From DATHSN01 sp035464115 (GTDB lineage Bacteria; Actinomycetota; Acidimicrobiia; Acidimicrobiales; SKKL01): 14,353 nt of DNA. Shown one piece after another: positions 6,833-12,972 of this stretch. The notes beneath the pieces are model-generated. The model was not told the origin of the DNA and ran no database searches. It saw nothing but the letters and a program-made list of their open reading frames with translations. Numbering within the stretch: the stretch's first letter is position 1; the number at the start of each line of letters is the position of its first letter. The DNA lies in NCBI GenBank assembly GCA_035464115.1, contig DATHSN010000315.1, positions 1 to 14,353 on the forward strand, given 5' to 3'. Position numbers and translations under genes: made by a program.

Positions 6833-6924
6833 GACCGCGCGAGGACGAACCGCGGACATCGGAAGGTTCGCGCCACCGGCGGGGTTGGTCCCCCACGACA
6901 CCCGCCACCACCCGGAGATCCCCC

Positions 6925-7560
6925 ATGGCCGATGCCGAGTTCTTCTTCGACCCCGTCTGCCCGTGGGCGTGGCTCACGTCGCGGTGGGTCACCGAGGTGA
7001 GCGAGCAGCGCGACCTCGACGTCGAGTGGCGGTTCATCTGCCTGCGCATGGTCAACGAGGCGCGCGACTACGAGCGTGAGTTCCCCCAGGGCTACACCCG
7101 AGGCCACACCATCGGCCTCGAGCTGCTGCGGGTCGCCGCCGCGCTGCGGGCCGCCGAGGGCCCCGAGGCGGTCGGCCGCTACTACACCGCGGTCGGCACC
7201 GCCTTCCACACCCAGGGCCGGCGCGGCGAGCTGCAGCCGGAGGGCTCGGTCCCGGGCTGGCTGGCCACCATCGACCTCGACCTCCCCGCGGGCGTCGCCG
7301 ACGCCGCCCACGACGACGCCTGGGACGCCGACCTGCGCGCCTCCACCGACGAGGCCCTGGCGCGCACCGGCAAGGACGTCGGCACACCGATCATCACCTT
7401 CGGCCCACCCGACGGCCCCTCGTTCTTCGGGCCGGTGATCAGCCGGATCCCCCGGGGTGAGGAGGCCGTGGCGCTGTGGGACGCCACCGAGCGCATCGCC
7501 CGCTTCCCCGGGTTCGCCGAGCTCAAGCGCTCGATCCGCGAGCGCCCCGTGTTCGACTGA
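6925..7560 (+). CDS. DsbA-family thioredoxin-fold protein, mycothiol-dependent reductase (Rv2466c/Mrx-2) type, with CPWA active site
   Basis: A 211-residue DsbA-fold protein. Several stretches match from memory the mycobacterial Rv2466c family: FFFDPVCPWAWLTSRW at the N-terminus, DVGTPII around the cis-Pro (Pro155), FFGPVISRIPRGEEA and an ending close to ELKR...FD. Rv2466c is a mycothiol-dependent reductase that activates nitro-prodrugs through a CPWC motif. Here the motif is Cys12-Pro-Trp-Ala15, so only the nucleophilic cysteine remains and a monothiol (mycothiolated intermediate) mechanism is inferred. One more cysteine, Cys39, is distant from the motif. No signal peptide is present, so it is cytosolic. 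ATG 6925 has a Shine-Dalgarno (GGAG at 6914-6917). It faces the J-domain gene tail to tail. An FrnE/2-hydroxychromene-2-carboxylate isomerase-like role is the alternative. Confidence 0.88.
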   Translation: MADAEFFFDPVCPWAWLTSRWVTEVSEQRDLDVEWRFICLRMVNEARDYEREFPQGYTRGHTIGLELLRVAAALRAAEGPEAVGRYYTAVGTAFHTQGRRGELQPEGSVPGWLATIDLDLPAGVADAAHDDAWDADLRASTDEALARTGKDVGTPIITFGPPDGPSFFGPVISRIPRGEEAVALWDATERIARFPGFAELKRSIRERPVFD

Positions 7561-7566
7561 GACCCC

Positions 7567-7588
7567 GACGGGCTCCACCGGACCCGTC
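7567..7588. terminator. Hairpin between convergent DsbA-like and J-domain genes
   Basis: GACGGG pairs with CCCGTC and, after one bulged C, TCC pairs with GGA around an ACC loop. The hairpin fills the 26-bp gap between two converging genes and reaches into the stop codon of the J-domain gene. There is no T-tract, as is usual for actinobacterial terminators. It could serve both directions. Confidence 0.5.
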
Positions 7589-8225
7589 AGCCGGTGGGCA
7601 CCACGCACGCGTCGACGCCCTGCTGGGGCACGGCGATGGCGGTCGTGCCCGCCGGGCACTCGGCGCCGCCACCTGCCAGCGCCACGATGCGCCCCTCGTT
7701 GGGGGTCACCCCGCAGTTGACCACCAGGGTGAGCCCGTTGGTGCGCTGGACGCACTGACCCCGCAGATCGCTGATGGCCACCGACGCCGGCGGACCGCCG
7801 TCGGCGGGGGCGTCGTCGCGCCCGCCCGCGGCGTAGGCGGTGAACACGAAGATGGCGGCCAACAGCCCGAGCACGACGAGCCACGGCAACCCCCCGAGCA
7901 CCGCGGTGAGCGGCCCGGCCGGCGCCACCGCGACCAGGTCGGCGTGGTCGCCGTGGTCGACGCGGGGACGCGGGGCCGAGGCGGTCTCCGGCGGCCGCTG
8001 CTGGCGGGCCAGCTCGCGGTCGTAGGCGGCCCGGCGCTCGGGATCGCGCAGCACGGCCCAGGCCGCGTTCACGTCGCGCATGCGCCCGGCGTCCCCGGTC
8101 GTGGCCCCGGCTCCCCCGCGCTGGCGGTCGGGGTGCAGCCGACGCGCCAGGTCGCGGTGCGCCCGGCGGATCTCCTCGGGCGTGGCCCGGGGCGAGACCC
8201 CGAGGACGTCGTAGTGGGTGGCCGT
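7587..8225 (-). CDS. Membrane-anchored J-domain (DnaJ-like) protein with apparent ACG start
   Basis: The frame encodes 212 residues: a J domain at about 4-70 (THYDVLGVSP, HPD at 31-33, DVNAAWAVLRDPERRAAYDRE), a Pro-rich linker, one transmembrane helix at about 106-131, and an exported tail with four cysteines (158, 171, 190, 207). J domains stimulate Hsp70 (DnaK) ATPase; here it would act at the inner membrane face. A TAG at 8258-8256 closes the frame upstream, and no ATG, GTG or TTG lies between it and the J domain. ACG at 8225 would give MATHYDVLGV, the expected N-terminus, and GAGGAG sits 6 nt upstream. The next canonical start (ATG 8081) would delete the HPD motif. Hence ACG is the likely start, or an ATG has mutated or been misread. 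The role of the exported tail is unknown. Confidence 0.82.
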   Translation of the reverse strand, partial: TATHYDVLGVSPRATPEEIRRAHRDLARRLHPDRQRGGAGATTGDAGRMRDVNAAWAVLRDPERRAAYDRELARQQRPPETASAPRPRVDHGDHADLVAVAPAGPLTAVLGGLPWLVVLGLLAAIFVFTAYAAGGRDDAPADGGPPASVAISDLRGQCVQRTNGLTLVVNCGVTPNEGRIVALAGGGAECPAGTTAIAVPQQGVDACVVPTG

Positions 8226-8240
8226 GGTCCGCTCCTCGTC

Positions 8241-8273
8241 GGTGGACCTCCCACGCTACGGGGCCCGTCCACC
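8241..8273 (-). promoter_or_regulatory. J-domain gene promoter: -10 TAGCGT enclosed by inverted repeat GGTGGAC/GTCCACC
   Basis: On the minus strand TAGCGT (8258-8253) fits TANNNT and lies 27 nt before the ACG start, allowing a leader of about 20 nt that includes GAGGAG. Perfect 7-bp arms at 8241-8247 and 8267-8273, separated by 19 nt, flank it. They could be an operator controlling a chaperone-related gene. They do not match the CIRCE consensus. Confidence 0.4.
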
Positions 8274-8538
8274 GGGGCCATCGTCGGCGATGGCCGGCCG
8301 TCGCGCATGTGACGCTTGACACACGCCAGACGGCCGACGACAGTGGTCATCGAGCACCCCGTGGGGGCCCGGTCCGGGGGGCAACGGTGACCGGGCCCCT
8401 GCCGGGGACATCATCTCGGGGGCGGTCCTCGGACCGGTTCGGGGCCAGGCCCGACGAGGCGCCGTCGTCGACCGCAGCGACGCCGGCACCGCGACGGACC
8501 AGGTGGCTCGGCGACGGGCACCCGATCTCCCCGACTGC

Positions 8539-8583
8539 GACACCCCGTCGACCCCTCCCCCCAAGGGGGTTCGGCGGGGTGTC
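8539..8583. terminator. Long hairpin downstream of the DUF2087 gene
   Basis: The 9-bp perfect arms GACACCCCG and CGGGGTGTC continue inward with a G-T wobble, three further pairs, one mismatch and five more pairs, closing on a loop of about 7 nt. It starts 27 nt beyond the stop of the minus-strand DUF2087 gene. It lacks a T-run, but its length and GC content make it the strongest terminator candidate in the window. Confidence 0.6.
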
Positions 8584-8609
8584 GTCGCGCCGGGGCGGCC
8601 TCGCCGCCG

Positions 8610-9176
8610 TCAGGCCGTGGGCACGCTGCCGCCGCTGCGCCAGTACTCGCCGGCCTCCCGGGCGAGGAACCCCTCGTCGACCAGGTACCGGCGCAGCGCC
8701 GCCACGTCGTCGTGCCAGCGGCGCAACCGACGGTTCACCTCACGCTCGGCGTAGCGCTCGCCGGGGACGAACTCCTGGGCGAGCAGGTCGAGCAGCACCA
8801 GCCGCTTGGCGCGCGACATCGGGATCGCCGTGAGCCGGCCGTCGCGCACGAACGCGCGCAGCACCCGCGCCGCGTCGGGCGGGGCGTCGGGGTGCTCGTC
8901 GGGGGGCGCCGCCGGCGCGGCCGCGCGCGCCGCGATCCGGAACGCCTCGTCGACGAGCCAGTGCCGGCCCTCGTCGTCACGCACGACCAGCTCGGCGTCG
9001 ACGAGCCGGTCGAGCGCCGTGACCGCCCCGCGGGTGTCGAGCCCGGTGGCGGCCCGCACCTCGGCGAGCGTGGCGTGGCCGAGCACGAGGGCGGCGACGG
9101 CACGCCGGCGTCCGTCGTCGGCGAGCAGACCGACGAGCGCCGCCGCGTCGAGCAGCGGCGGCTCATCAGCGGGCAC
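8610..9176 (-). CDS. DUF2087 domain protein with N-terminal winged-helix-like region
   Basis: A 188-residue protein. Residues about 12-75 look like a winged helix of ArsR/MarR type (LVGLLADDGRRRAVAALVLGHATLAEV..ATGLDTRGAVTALDRLVDAELVV). After an Ala/Pro-rich linker (about 86-102), residues about 103-185 match the DUF2087 pattern: RVLRAFVRDGRLTAIPMSRAKRLVLLDLLAQEFVPGERYAEREVN..LRRWHDDVAALRRYLVDEGFLAREAGEYWRSGG. The whole is probably a cytosolic transcription regulator, but the target and signal are unknown and DUF2087 has no settled function. The GTG at 9176 lies 6 bp after the stop of the zinc-ribbon microprotein on the same strand, so the two are likely co-transcribed from the promoter at 9349-9354. 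A hairpin follows the gene. Confidence 0.87.
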   Translation of the reverse strand: MPADEPPLLDAAALVGLLADDGRRRAVAALVLGHATLAEVRAATGLDTRGAVTALDRLVDAELVVRDDEGRHWLVDEAFRIAARAAAPAAPPDEHPDAPPDAARVLRAFVRDGRLTAIPMSRAKRLVLLDLLAQEFVPGERYAEREVNRRLRRWHDDVAALRRYLVDEGFLAREAGEYWRSGGSVPTA

Positions 9177-9182
9177 GGGGGC

Positions 9183-9341
9183 TCAGTCGCAGCAGCTGTC
9201 GCGGAACCCGCACGACCGGCACCGGAAGTGGGCGTGCTCGGGTTGCCAGCCCTCCACCGAGCCGCACAGGGGGCACTCCGGGTAGGTGCCGCGGGGATCG
9301 CGGCACGCCGTGGGGGCGGGGCGGGGCGACGGAGCCGACAT
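9183..9341 (-). CDS. 52-residue zinc-ribbon microprotein
   Basis: ATG at 9341 opens a short frame: MSAPSPRPAPTACRDPRGT, then YPECPLCGSVEGWQPEHAHF, then RCRSCGFRDSCCD and a TGA stop. Two CxxC knuckles (Cys23/Cys26 and Cys41/Cys44), 14 residues apart, form a plausible zinc ribbon. Extra cysteines at 13, 50 and 51 and histidines at 36 and 38 are present. The start lies 7 nt after TAGCGT, predicting a leaderless transcript. The stop is 6 bp from the start of the DUF2087 gene, suggesting an operon. The role is unknown; small zinc ribbons often bind nucleic acid or a partner protein. The N-terminal 18 residues are Pro-rich and probably disordered. Confidence 0.72.
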   Translation of the reverse strand: MSAPSPRPAPTACRDPRGTYPECPLCGSVEGWQPEHAHFRCRSCGFRDSCCD

Positions 9342-9348
9342 GGGACCC

Positions 9349-9354
9349 ACGCTA
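9349..9354 (-). promoter_or_regulatory. -10 element (TAGCGT) for the zinc-ribbon/DUF2087 operon
   Basis: On the minus strand TAGCGT is followed by GGGTCCC and then the ATG at 9341. The 7-nt spacing and the lack of a purine-rich ribosome-binding site fit a leaderless transcript. Confidence 0.55.
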
Positions 9355-9375
9355 GAGGCGGTACCGGCGCCCGAC

Positions 9376-9389
9376 GCGGACCGGTCCGC
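9376..9389. terminator. 14-bp perfect palindrome just past murF
   Basis: GCGGACCGGTCCGC is its own reverse complement. It begins 3 bp beyond the murF stop and lies upstream of the zinc-ribbon promoter. As RNA the perfect palindrome would close a very short hairpin. It may end murF transcription, or bind a dimeric protein. Confidence 0.35.
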
Positions 9390-9392
9390 CCC

Positions 9393-10712
9393 CTACGTCG
9401 TCAGCCAGCGGGCCGCGAGCCGTTCGAGGCCGGCGACCCGGCTGCCCTTGACGAGCACGACGTCGCCCTCCCCGAGGGGCCCGACGGCGTCGACCGCGGC
9501 GTCGAGGTCGGCGACGACGGGCAGCCCGTAGTCGGCCTCGGCCACCGCCCAGCCCTCGACGCCGAGCTCGCGCACGAGCGCCCCGATGGCGCGGTGCTCG
9601 TCGGCCTTGAACGGACCCAGCTCGGCCATGGTGCCGAGCACGGCCACCCGGCGCCGGGCCGGGAGCGCCATCAGCGCGTCGAGCGCGGCGCGCACCGCCA
9701 GCGGGTTGGCGTTGTAGGCGTCGTTCACCACGACCGCGCCGGCCACGGTCCGGTCGACCTCCATGCGCCACGGCGAGACCTCCGCCGCGGCGAGGCCGCG
9801 TGCCGCCGCCTCGGGCGACACCCCCACGGCGAGCCCGATGGCCATCGCCGCGGTGGCGTTCTCGACCTGCTGCGGGCCGCGCACCGCGGGGGCGACGGCG
9901 ACCGCGCCCCACGGGCTCTCGACCCGGAAGCGCAGCGACAGGTCGTCGCCCACCTCGACGTCGACCGCCCTCACGTCGCCGACCCCCACCCCGTAGGTGA
10001 GCACCCGGGCCCGGGTGCGCGACGCCATGGCCGCCACCCGGGGGTCGCCGGCGTTGAGCACGGCCACCTCGTCGGGTGCCAGGTGCTCGACCATCTCCCC
10101 CTTGCCGACCGCGATGTCGTCGATGGTGCCGAAGAACTCGTTGTGGGCCATCGCCACCCGGGTGACCACGCCGACCGTCGGACGCACGTACTCACAGAGC
10201 GACCCGATGTGGCCGATCCCCCGAGCCCCCATCTCGACCACCACCGCTGCGACACCGTCGGGTGCCTCGACCAGGGTGAGCGGCACGCCCAGGTCGTTGT
10301 TGAACGACCGGACGCTGGCGTGGGCCGACCCGGCGGTGGCGAGCACGCTGCGGGCCAGGTCCTTCACCGTGGTCTTGCCCACCGAGCCGGTGATGCCCAC
10401 CACCGCGCCGTCGAGGCGGTCGCGCGCCGCCCGCCCCAGGTCGCGCAGCGCGGCCACGGTGTCGTCGACCCGCACCACGGGGACCGTCCACGCCGGATCG
10501 GGCGGGCGTGAGACCAGCGCAGCGCCTGCGCCCGCGTCGATCGCGGCGGGCACGAAGTCGTGGCCGTCGCGCTCGGCGACGACCGCCACGAAGAGCTGAC
10601 CGGGCCGCAGCGACCGCGTGTCGATCGAGGCCCCGGCGACCGCCGGATCGGCGCTCCCGGCGACGATCTTCCCGCCCGTGGCGGCTGCGAGCTGGCTGAT
10701 GGTGAAGCGCAC
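9393..10712 (-). CDS. murF: UDP-N-acetylmuramoyl-tripeptide--D-alanyl-D-alanine ligase
   Basis: A 439-residue Mur ligase of normal length, joining D-Ala-D-Ala to the UDP-MurNAc-tripeptide in the cytosol with ATP. The N-terminal MurF domain has IDTRSLRPGQLFVAV (residues 30-44). The central ATP-binding domain has the P-loop GITGSVGKTT (106-115) and then SFNNDLGVPLTL and VVVEMGARGIGHI, which distinguish MurF from MurC, MurD and MurE. The C-terminal domain contains VVNDAYNANP and MAELG. GTG 10712 gives VRFTISQLAAATGG, the canonical N-terminus; the longer open frame upstream is antisense to the AhpD-like gene. A CATCAT hexamer 6 nt upstream could be a weak -10. It is not in a dcw cluster with murE and mraY in this window; ddl lies about 1.2 kb away on the other strand. 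Confidence 0.95.
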   Translation of the reverse strand: MRFTISQLAAATGGKIVAGSADPAVAGASIDTRSLRPGQLFVAVVAERDGHDFVPAAIDAGAGAALVSRPPDPAWTVPVVRVDDTVAALRDLGRAARDRLDGAVVGITGSVGKTTVKDLARSVLATAGSAHASVRSFNNDLGVPLTLVEAPDGVAAVVVEMGARGIGHIGSLCEYVRPTVGVVTRVAMAHNEFFGTIDDIAVGKGEMVEHLAPDEVAVLNAGDPRVAAMASRTRARVLTYGVGVGDVRAVDVEVGDDLSLRFRVESPWGAVAVAPAVRGPQQVENATAAMAIGLAVGVSPEAAARGLAAAEVSPWRMEVDRTVAGAVVVNDAYNANPLAVRAALDALMALPARRRVAVLGTMAELGPFKADEHRAIGALVRELGVEGWAVAEADYGLPVVADLDAAVDAVGPLGEGDVVLVKGSRVAGLERLAARWLTT

Positions 10713-10777
10713 GTCGCCATGATGGCCGCCCGCCCGCCGCGACCGGGGACGGCCCGACGGCCTCCCGTGGCGCCCCC

Positions 10778-10783
10778 TACGCT
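10778..10783 (+). promoter_or_regulatory. -10 element (TACGCT) for the AhpD-like gene
   Basis: TACGCT is followed by GCCGGCC and the GTG at 10791. The 7-nt spacing with no ribosome-binding site predicts a leaderless transcript. It lies in the 78-bp divergent gap shared with murF. Confidence 0.5.
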
Positions 10784-10790
10784 GCCGGCC

Positions 10791-11816
10791 GTGCTGCTCA
10801 CCGGTGCCATCGTCCCGCTCGACCACGAGATCGCCGCTGCCGTCGACGACGTGTGGTCCGCGCTGGGGCGACCGGGACGGTGGCTCTCGGGCGCCGAGCG
10901 GGTGGCGCTGGCCGCCGAGTGCCGCGCCGCGGCCGCGGGGCGACGGGGCGACGACCCGCTCCTCGACGCCCACCGGCGCGACCTGGTGGCCCGCATCGTC
11001 CATGATCCGGCCGGCCTGCACGACCTCGCCGACGACGAGCTGCTCGGCGACCTGCTCGTCGACGAGTACGTCGAGCTGGCCGCGGTCGCCAGCAAGGTCG
11101 TGGCCGTCGACCACCTCGTCGCCGGGCTCGGCGCGCGCACCCTGCCGCTGCCGACCCCCCTGCCCGGCGAGCCGACGCGCGTGCGACCGGCCGGTGCCGC
11201 CGACCTCGGCGCCCGGGTGCCGATGCTCACCCCCGACCAGCTCGCCGACGAGATCGGACCGGGCACCTACCACGTCAACGTGCGGCGGGCCCACAGCCTC
11301 GTGCCCGAGGAGGCGGCGCAGCAGATCCGCCTCGTCGAGGCGTGCTACGTGCCCGATCTGCTGGCCCACGGGCTGGAGGGGCGCCGGGGGCTGCAACGCG
11401 CGCAGATCGAGGCCCTGGCCACCCGCGTCTCGTCGCTCAACCGGTGCTTCTACTGCAGCGCCGGTCACGCGCTGTTGCTCACCGCCAGCGGCGCGGAGGA
11501 CGGCGCCGACGTCGTCGGGGCGTCACAGGGTGGCGACGCCGGGATCGACCACGGCATCGAGCTCCTCGCGCTCGCCGACGCCATGGTCCGCGACCAACCT
11601 CCCCTCGTCGAGGCCCGAGCGGCGTGCGCGGCGGTGCTCGACGACACCCAGCTGCTCGGTGCGGTGGCCACCGTCGCCGCGTTCGTGCTGTTGAACCGCG
11701 TGGCCGACACGTCCGGCATCGCCCTCGACGCGATGGCCGCCGGCGCGCTCGACGCCCTGCCCGCCGAGCTGGGTCTCGACGCCGCTCCGGGCGCCCGTCG
11801 CACCGGCGAGGTCTGA
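10791..11816 (+). CDS. AhpD-like/carboxymuconolactone decarboxylase-fold protein, possible peroxidase
   Basis: A 341-residue, largely helical protein. The C-terminal half (about 150-320) contains the AhpD redox signature with Cys219-Phe-Tyr-Cys222 and His226 in NRCFYCSAGHALLL, and Glu208 in the helix before it (AQIEALATRVSSLN). AhpD-type proteins use this Glu-Cys-Cys-His relay in thiol-dependent peroxide reduction. The N-terminal half (about 1-125) has WLSGAERVALAAE and DEYVELAAVASKVVAVDH, reminiscent of a second, cysteine-less copy of the same helical fold, so a duplication is inferred. GTG 10791 is chosen because it follows a -10 element by 7 nt; the open frame continues upstream over the divergent promoter and into antisense of murF. 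It lies between murF and ddl, but a cell-wall role is only a guess from position. Confidence 0.83.
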   Translation: MLLTGAIVPLDHEIAAAVDDVWSALGRPGRWLSGAERVALAAECRAAAAGRRGDDPLLDAHRRDLVARIVHDPAGLHDLADDELLGDLLVDEYVELAAVASKVVAVDHLVAGLGARTLPLPTPLPGEPTRVRPAGAADLGARVPMLTPDQLADEIGPGTYHVNVRRAHSLVPEEAAQQIRLVEACYVPDLLAHGLEGRRGLQRAQIEALATRVSSLNRCFYCSAGHALLLTASGAEDGADVVGASQGGDAGIDHGIELLALADAMVRDQPPLVEARAACAAVLDDTQLLGAVATVAAFVLLNRVADTSGIALDAMAAGALDALPAELGLDAAPGARRTGEV

Positions 11817-11820
11817 CCTC

Positions 11821-11859
11821 GACGGTCCGGGCGGACCGGTCCACCGGTGGCCGACCGTC
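11821..11859 (+). terminator. Inverted-repeat cluster between the AhpD-like gene and ddl
   Basis: The outer arms GACGGTC (11821-11827) and GACCGTC (11853-11859) enclose two overlapping 10-bp palindromes, GGACCGGTCC and CCACCGGTGG. It begins 4 bp after the AhpD-like stop and ends before the ddl -10 element. A terminator is the simplest reading, with an operator for ddl as the alternative. Confidence 0.4.
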
Positions 11860-11873
11860 GGGTCGGCGCGGGC

Positions 11874-11879
11874 TACCGT
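11874..11879 (+). promoter_or_regulatory. -10 element (TACCGT) for ddl
   Basis: TACCGT is followed by CGCCCCG and the ATG at 11887, giving a 7-nt spacing and no ribosome-binding site. It predicts that ddl is transcribed separately from the AhpD-like gene as a leaderless message. Confidence 0.5.
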
Positions 11880-11886
11880 CGCCCCG

Positions 11887-12972
11887 ATGTCCACCAGCGC
11901 GCACCCCGACCGGATCCGTCTCGTGGTGCTGTTCGGGGGCCGCTCGGCCGAGCACGACGTGAGCCGGGTCACCGCCGCCCACGTCCTCGCGGCCGCCGAC
12001 CCCGCCCGCTACGACGTGGTGCCGGTCGGCATCACCCGCGACGGTCGGTGGCTGGCCGCCGGCGACGCCCTCGCCGAGCTCGCGCCCGACCGTCCCCCGG
12101 CCGCGCTCGAGGTGGTGGGCCGGCCCGTCGACCCGCTCCCCTCGCTCGCCCCGGCCTCGGCCGACCAGCCCGTGGTCGCCCTCCCGCTGCTGCACGGCCC
12201 CTACGGCGAGGACGGCACCGTGCAGGGCCTGCTCGAGATGGCCGACGTGCCGTTCGTGGGCGCGGGTGTCCTCGGCTCGGCGCTGGCCATGGACAAGGCC
12301 AAGGCCAAGGAGGTGCTCGCCCACGCGGGGATCCCGCAGTGCCGCTGGGCCACCCGCCACGTCGACGAGCTCCACGCCGGCACGCCCGACGAGCTCGTCG
12401 CCGAGCTCGGACTGCCGGTGTTCGTCAAGCCCGCGAACCTCGGCTCGTCGATCGGCGTGTCCAAGGCCCACGACCTCGACGAGCTGCGCGCCGCGCTGGA
12501 GGTGGCGGCCGGCTACGACGAGTGGATCGTCGTCGAAGAGCACGTGACCGGCCGCGAGATCGAGATCGCCGTGCTCGGCAACCGCGCGCTGCGGGTCTCG
12601 GTCGCCGGCGAGATCAAGCCGGGCGCCGAGTTCTACGACTACGACGACAAGTACCACGACGGTGCCGCCGAGCTCGTCATCCCGGCCCCGCTCACCGATG
12701 CCGATGCCGAGCGCATCGCCGAGCTCGCTCGCGCCGCGTTCCGCGCCCTGCGCGCCGAGGGGATGGCCCGGGTCGACTTCTTCCTGGAGGAGGGTGGACG
12801 GGGCCCTCTGCTCAACGAGATCAACACCATCCCGGGCTTCACCCCGATCTCGATGTACCCGAAGCTCTGGGCGGCGAGCGGGCTCCCCTACGCCGCCCTC
12901 ATCGACGAGCTCGTGGACCTCGCCCTCGAGCGCCACGCCCGCCGCATCGCGCACCGCCGCGTCGACCGCTGA
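11887..12972 (+). CDS. ddl: D-alanine--D-alanine ligase
   Basis: A 361-residue ATP-grasp ligase that joins two D-alanines in the cytosol for peptidoglycan precursor synthesis. The N-terminal domain has VVLFGGRSAEHDVS, with Glu22 the residue that contacts the first D-Ala. The lid region has VFVKPANLGSSIGVSKA (Lys181, Ser187/188). EEHVTGREIEIAVL and the omega loop EFYDYDDKY follow. Metal ligands Asp297, Glu311 and Asn313 lie in RVDFFL and LLNEINTIPGFT. The Tyr-bearing EFYDYDDKY loop is that of ordinary D-Ala-D-Ala ligases rather than D-Ala-D-Lac (VanA-type) enzymes. Length is normal. ATG 11887 follows a -10 element by 7 nt. It converges on the TetR gene with only 14 bp between stops. MurF, encoded nearby on the other strand, uses its product. 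Confidence 0.96.
   Translation: MSTSAHPDRIRLVVLFGGRSAEHDVSRVTAAHVLAAADPARYDVVPVGITRDGRWLAAGDALAELAPDRPPAALEVVGRPVDPLPSLAPASADQPVVALPLLHGPYGEDGTVQGLLEMADVPFVGAGVLGSALAMDKAKAKEVLAHAGIPQCRWATRHVDELHAGTPDELVAELGLPVFVKPANLGSSIGVSKAHDLDELRAALEVAAGYDEWIVVEEHVTGREIEIAVLGNRALRVSVAGEIKPGAEFYDYDDKYHDGAAELVIPAPLTDADAERIAELARAAFRALRAEGMARVDFFLEEGGRGPLLNEINTIPGFTPISMYPKLWAASGLPYAALIDELVDLALERHARRIAHRRVDR

Larger units (their letters stand above)
8226..8609. other. 384-bp stretch without a supported gene
   Basis: It lies between the 5' end of the J-domain gene and the 3' end of the DUF2087 gene, both on the minus strand. It contains the J-domain ribosome-binding site and promoter region (8226-8275) and a strong hairpin at 8539-8583. 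Open frames here on both strands are Arg/Pro-rich, lack recognisable domains and look like by-products of high GC. The middle (about 8280-8535) holds nothing I can assign; a small RNA cannot be excluded. Confidence 0.6.

Noticed and set aside
5567..6901. A 444-residue minus-strand protein ending in the VOC domain
   Set aside because: Only the last 123 or so residues are a VOC domain; the rest is antisense to the two-domain VOC gene. The start was moved to GTG 5938.
8316..8346. TTGACA on the plus strand followed about 17 bp later by GACAGT, a possible promoter
   Set aside because: The second hexamer is a poor -10 and no supported plus-strand gene lies downstream; probably chance.
8256..8564. 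102-codon minus-strand open frame in the gap between the DUF2087 and J-domain genes
   Set aside because: Low-complexity Arg/Pro composition with no recognisable motif; its 5' end crosses the strong hairpin and its 3' end lies on the J-domain promoter.
8309..8833. 174-codon plus-strand open frame across the gap after the J-domain gene
   Set aside because: Its product is Arg/Pro/Ser-rich with no domain, it runs antisense into the DUF2087 gene, and it looks like a typical high-GC artefact.
9393..11468. A 691-residue minus-strand frame ending in MurF
   Set aside because: The N-terminal 252 residues are antisense to the AhpD-like gene; MurF begins canonically at GTG 10712.
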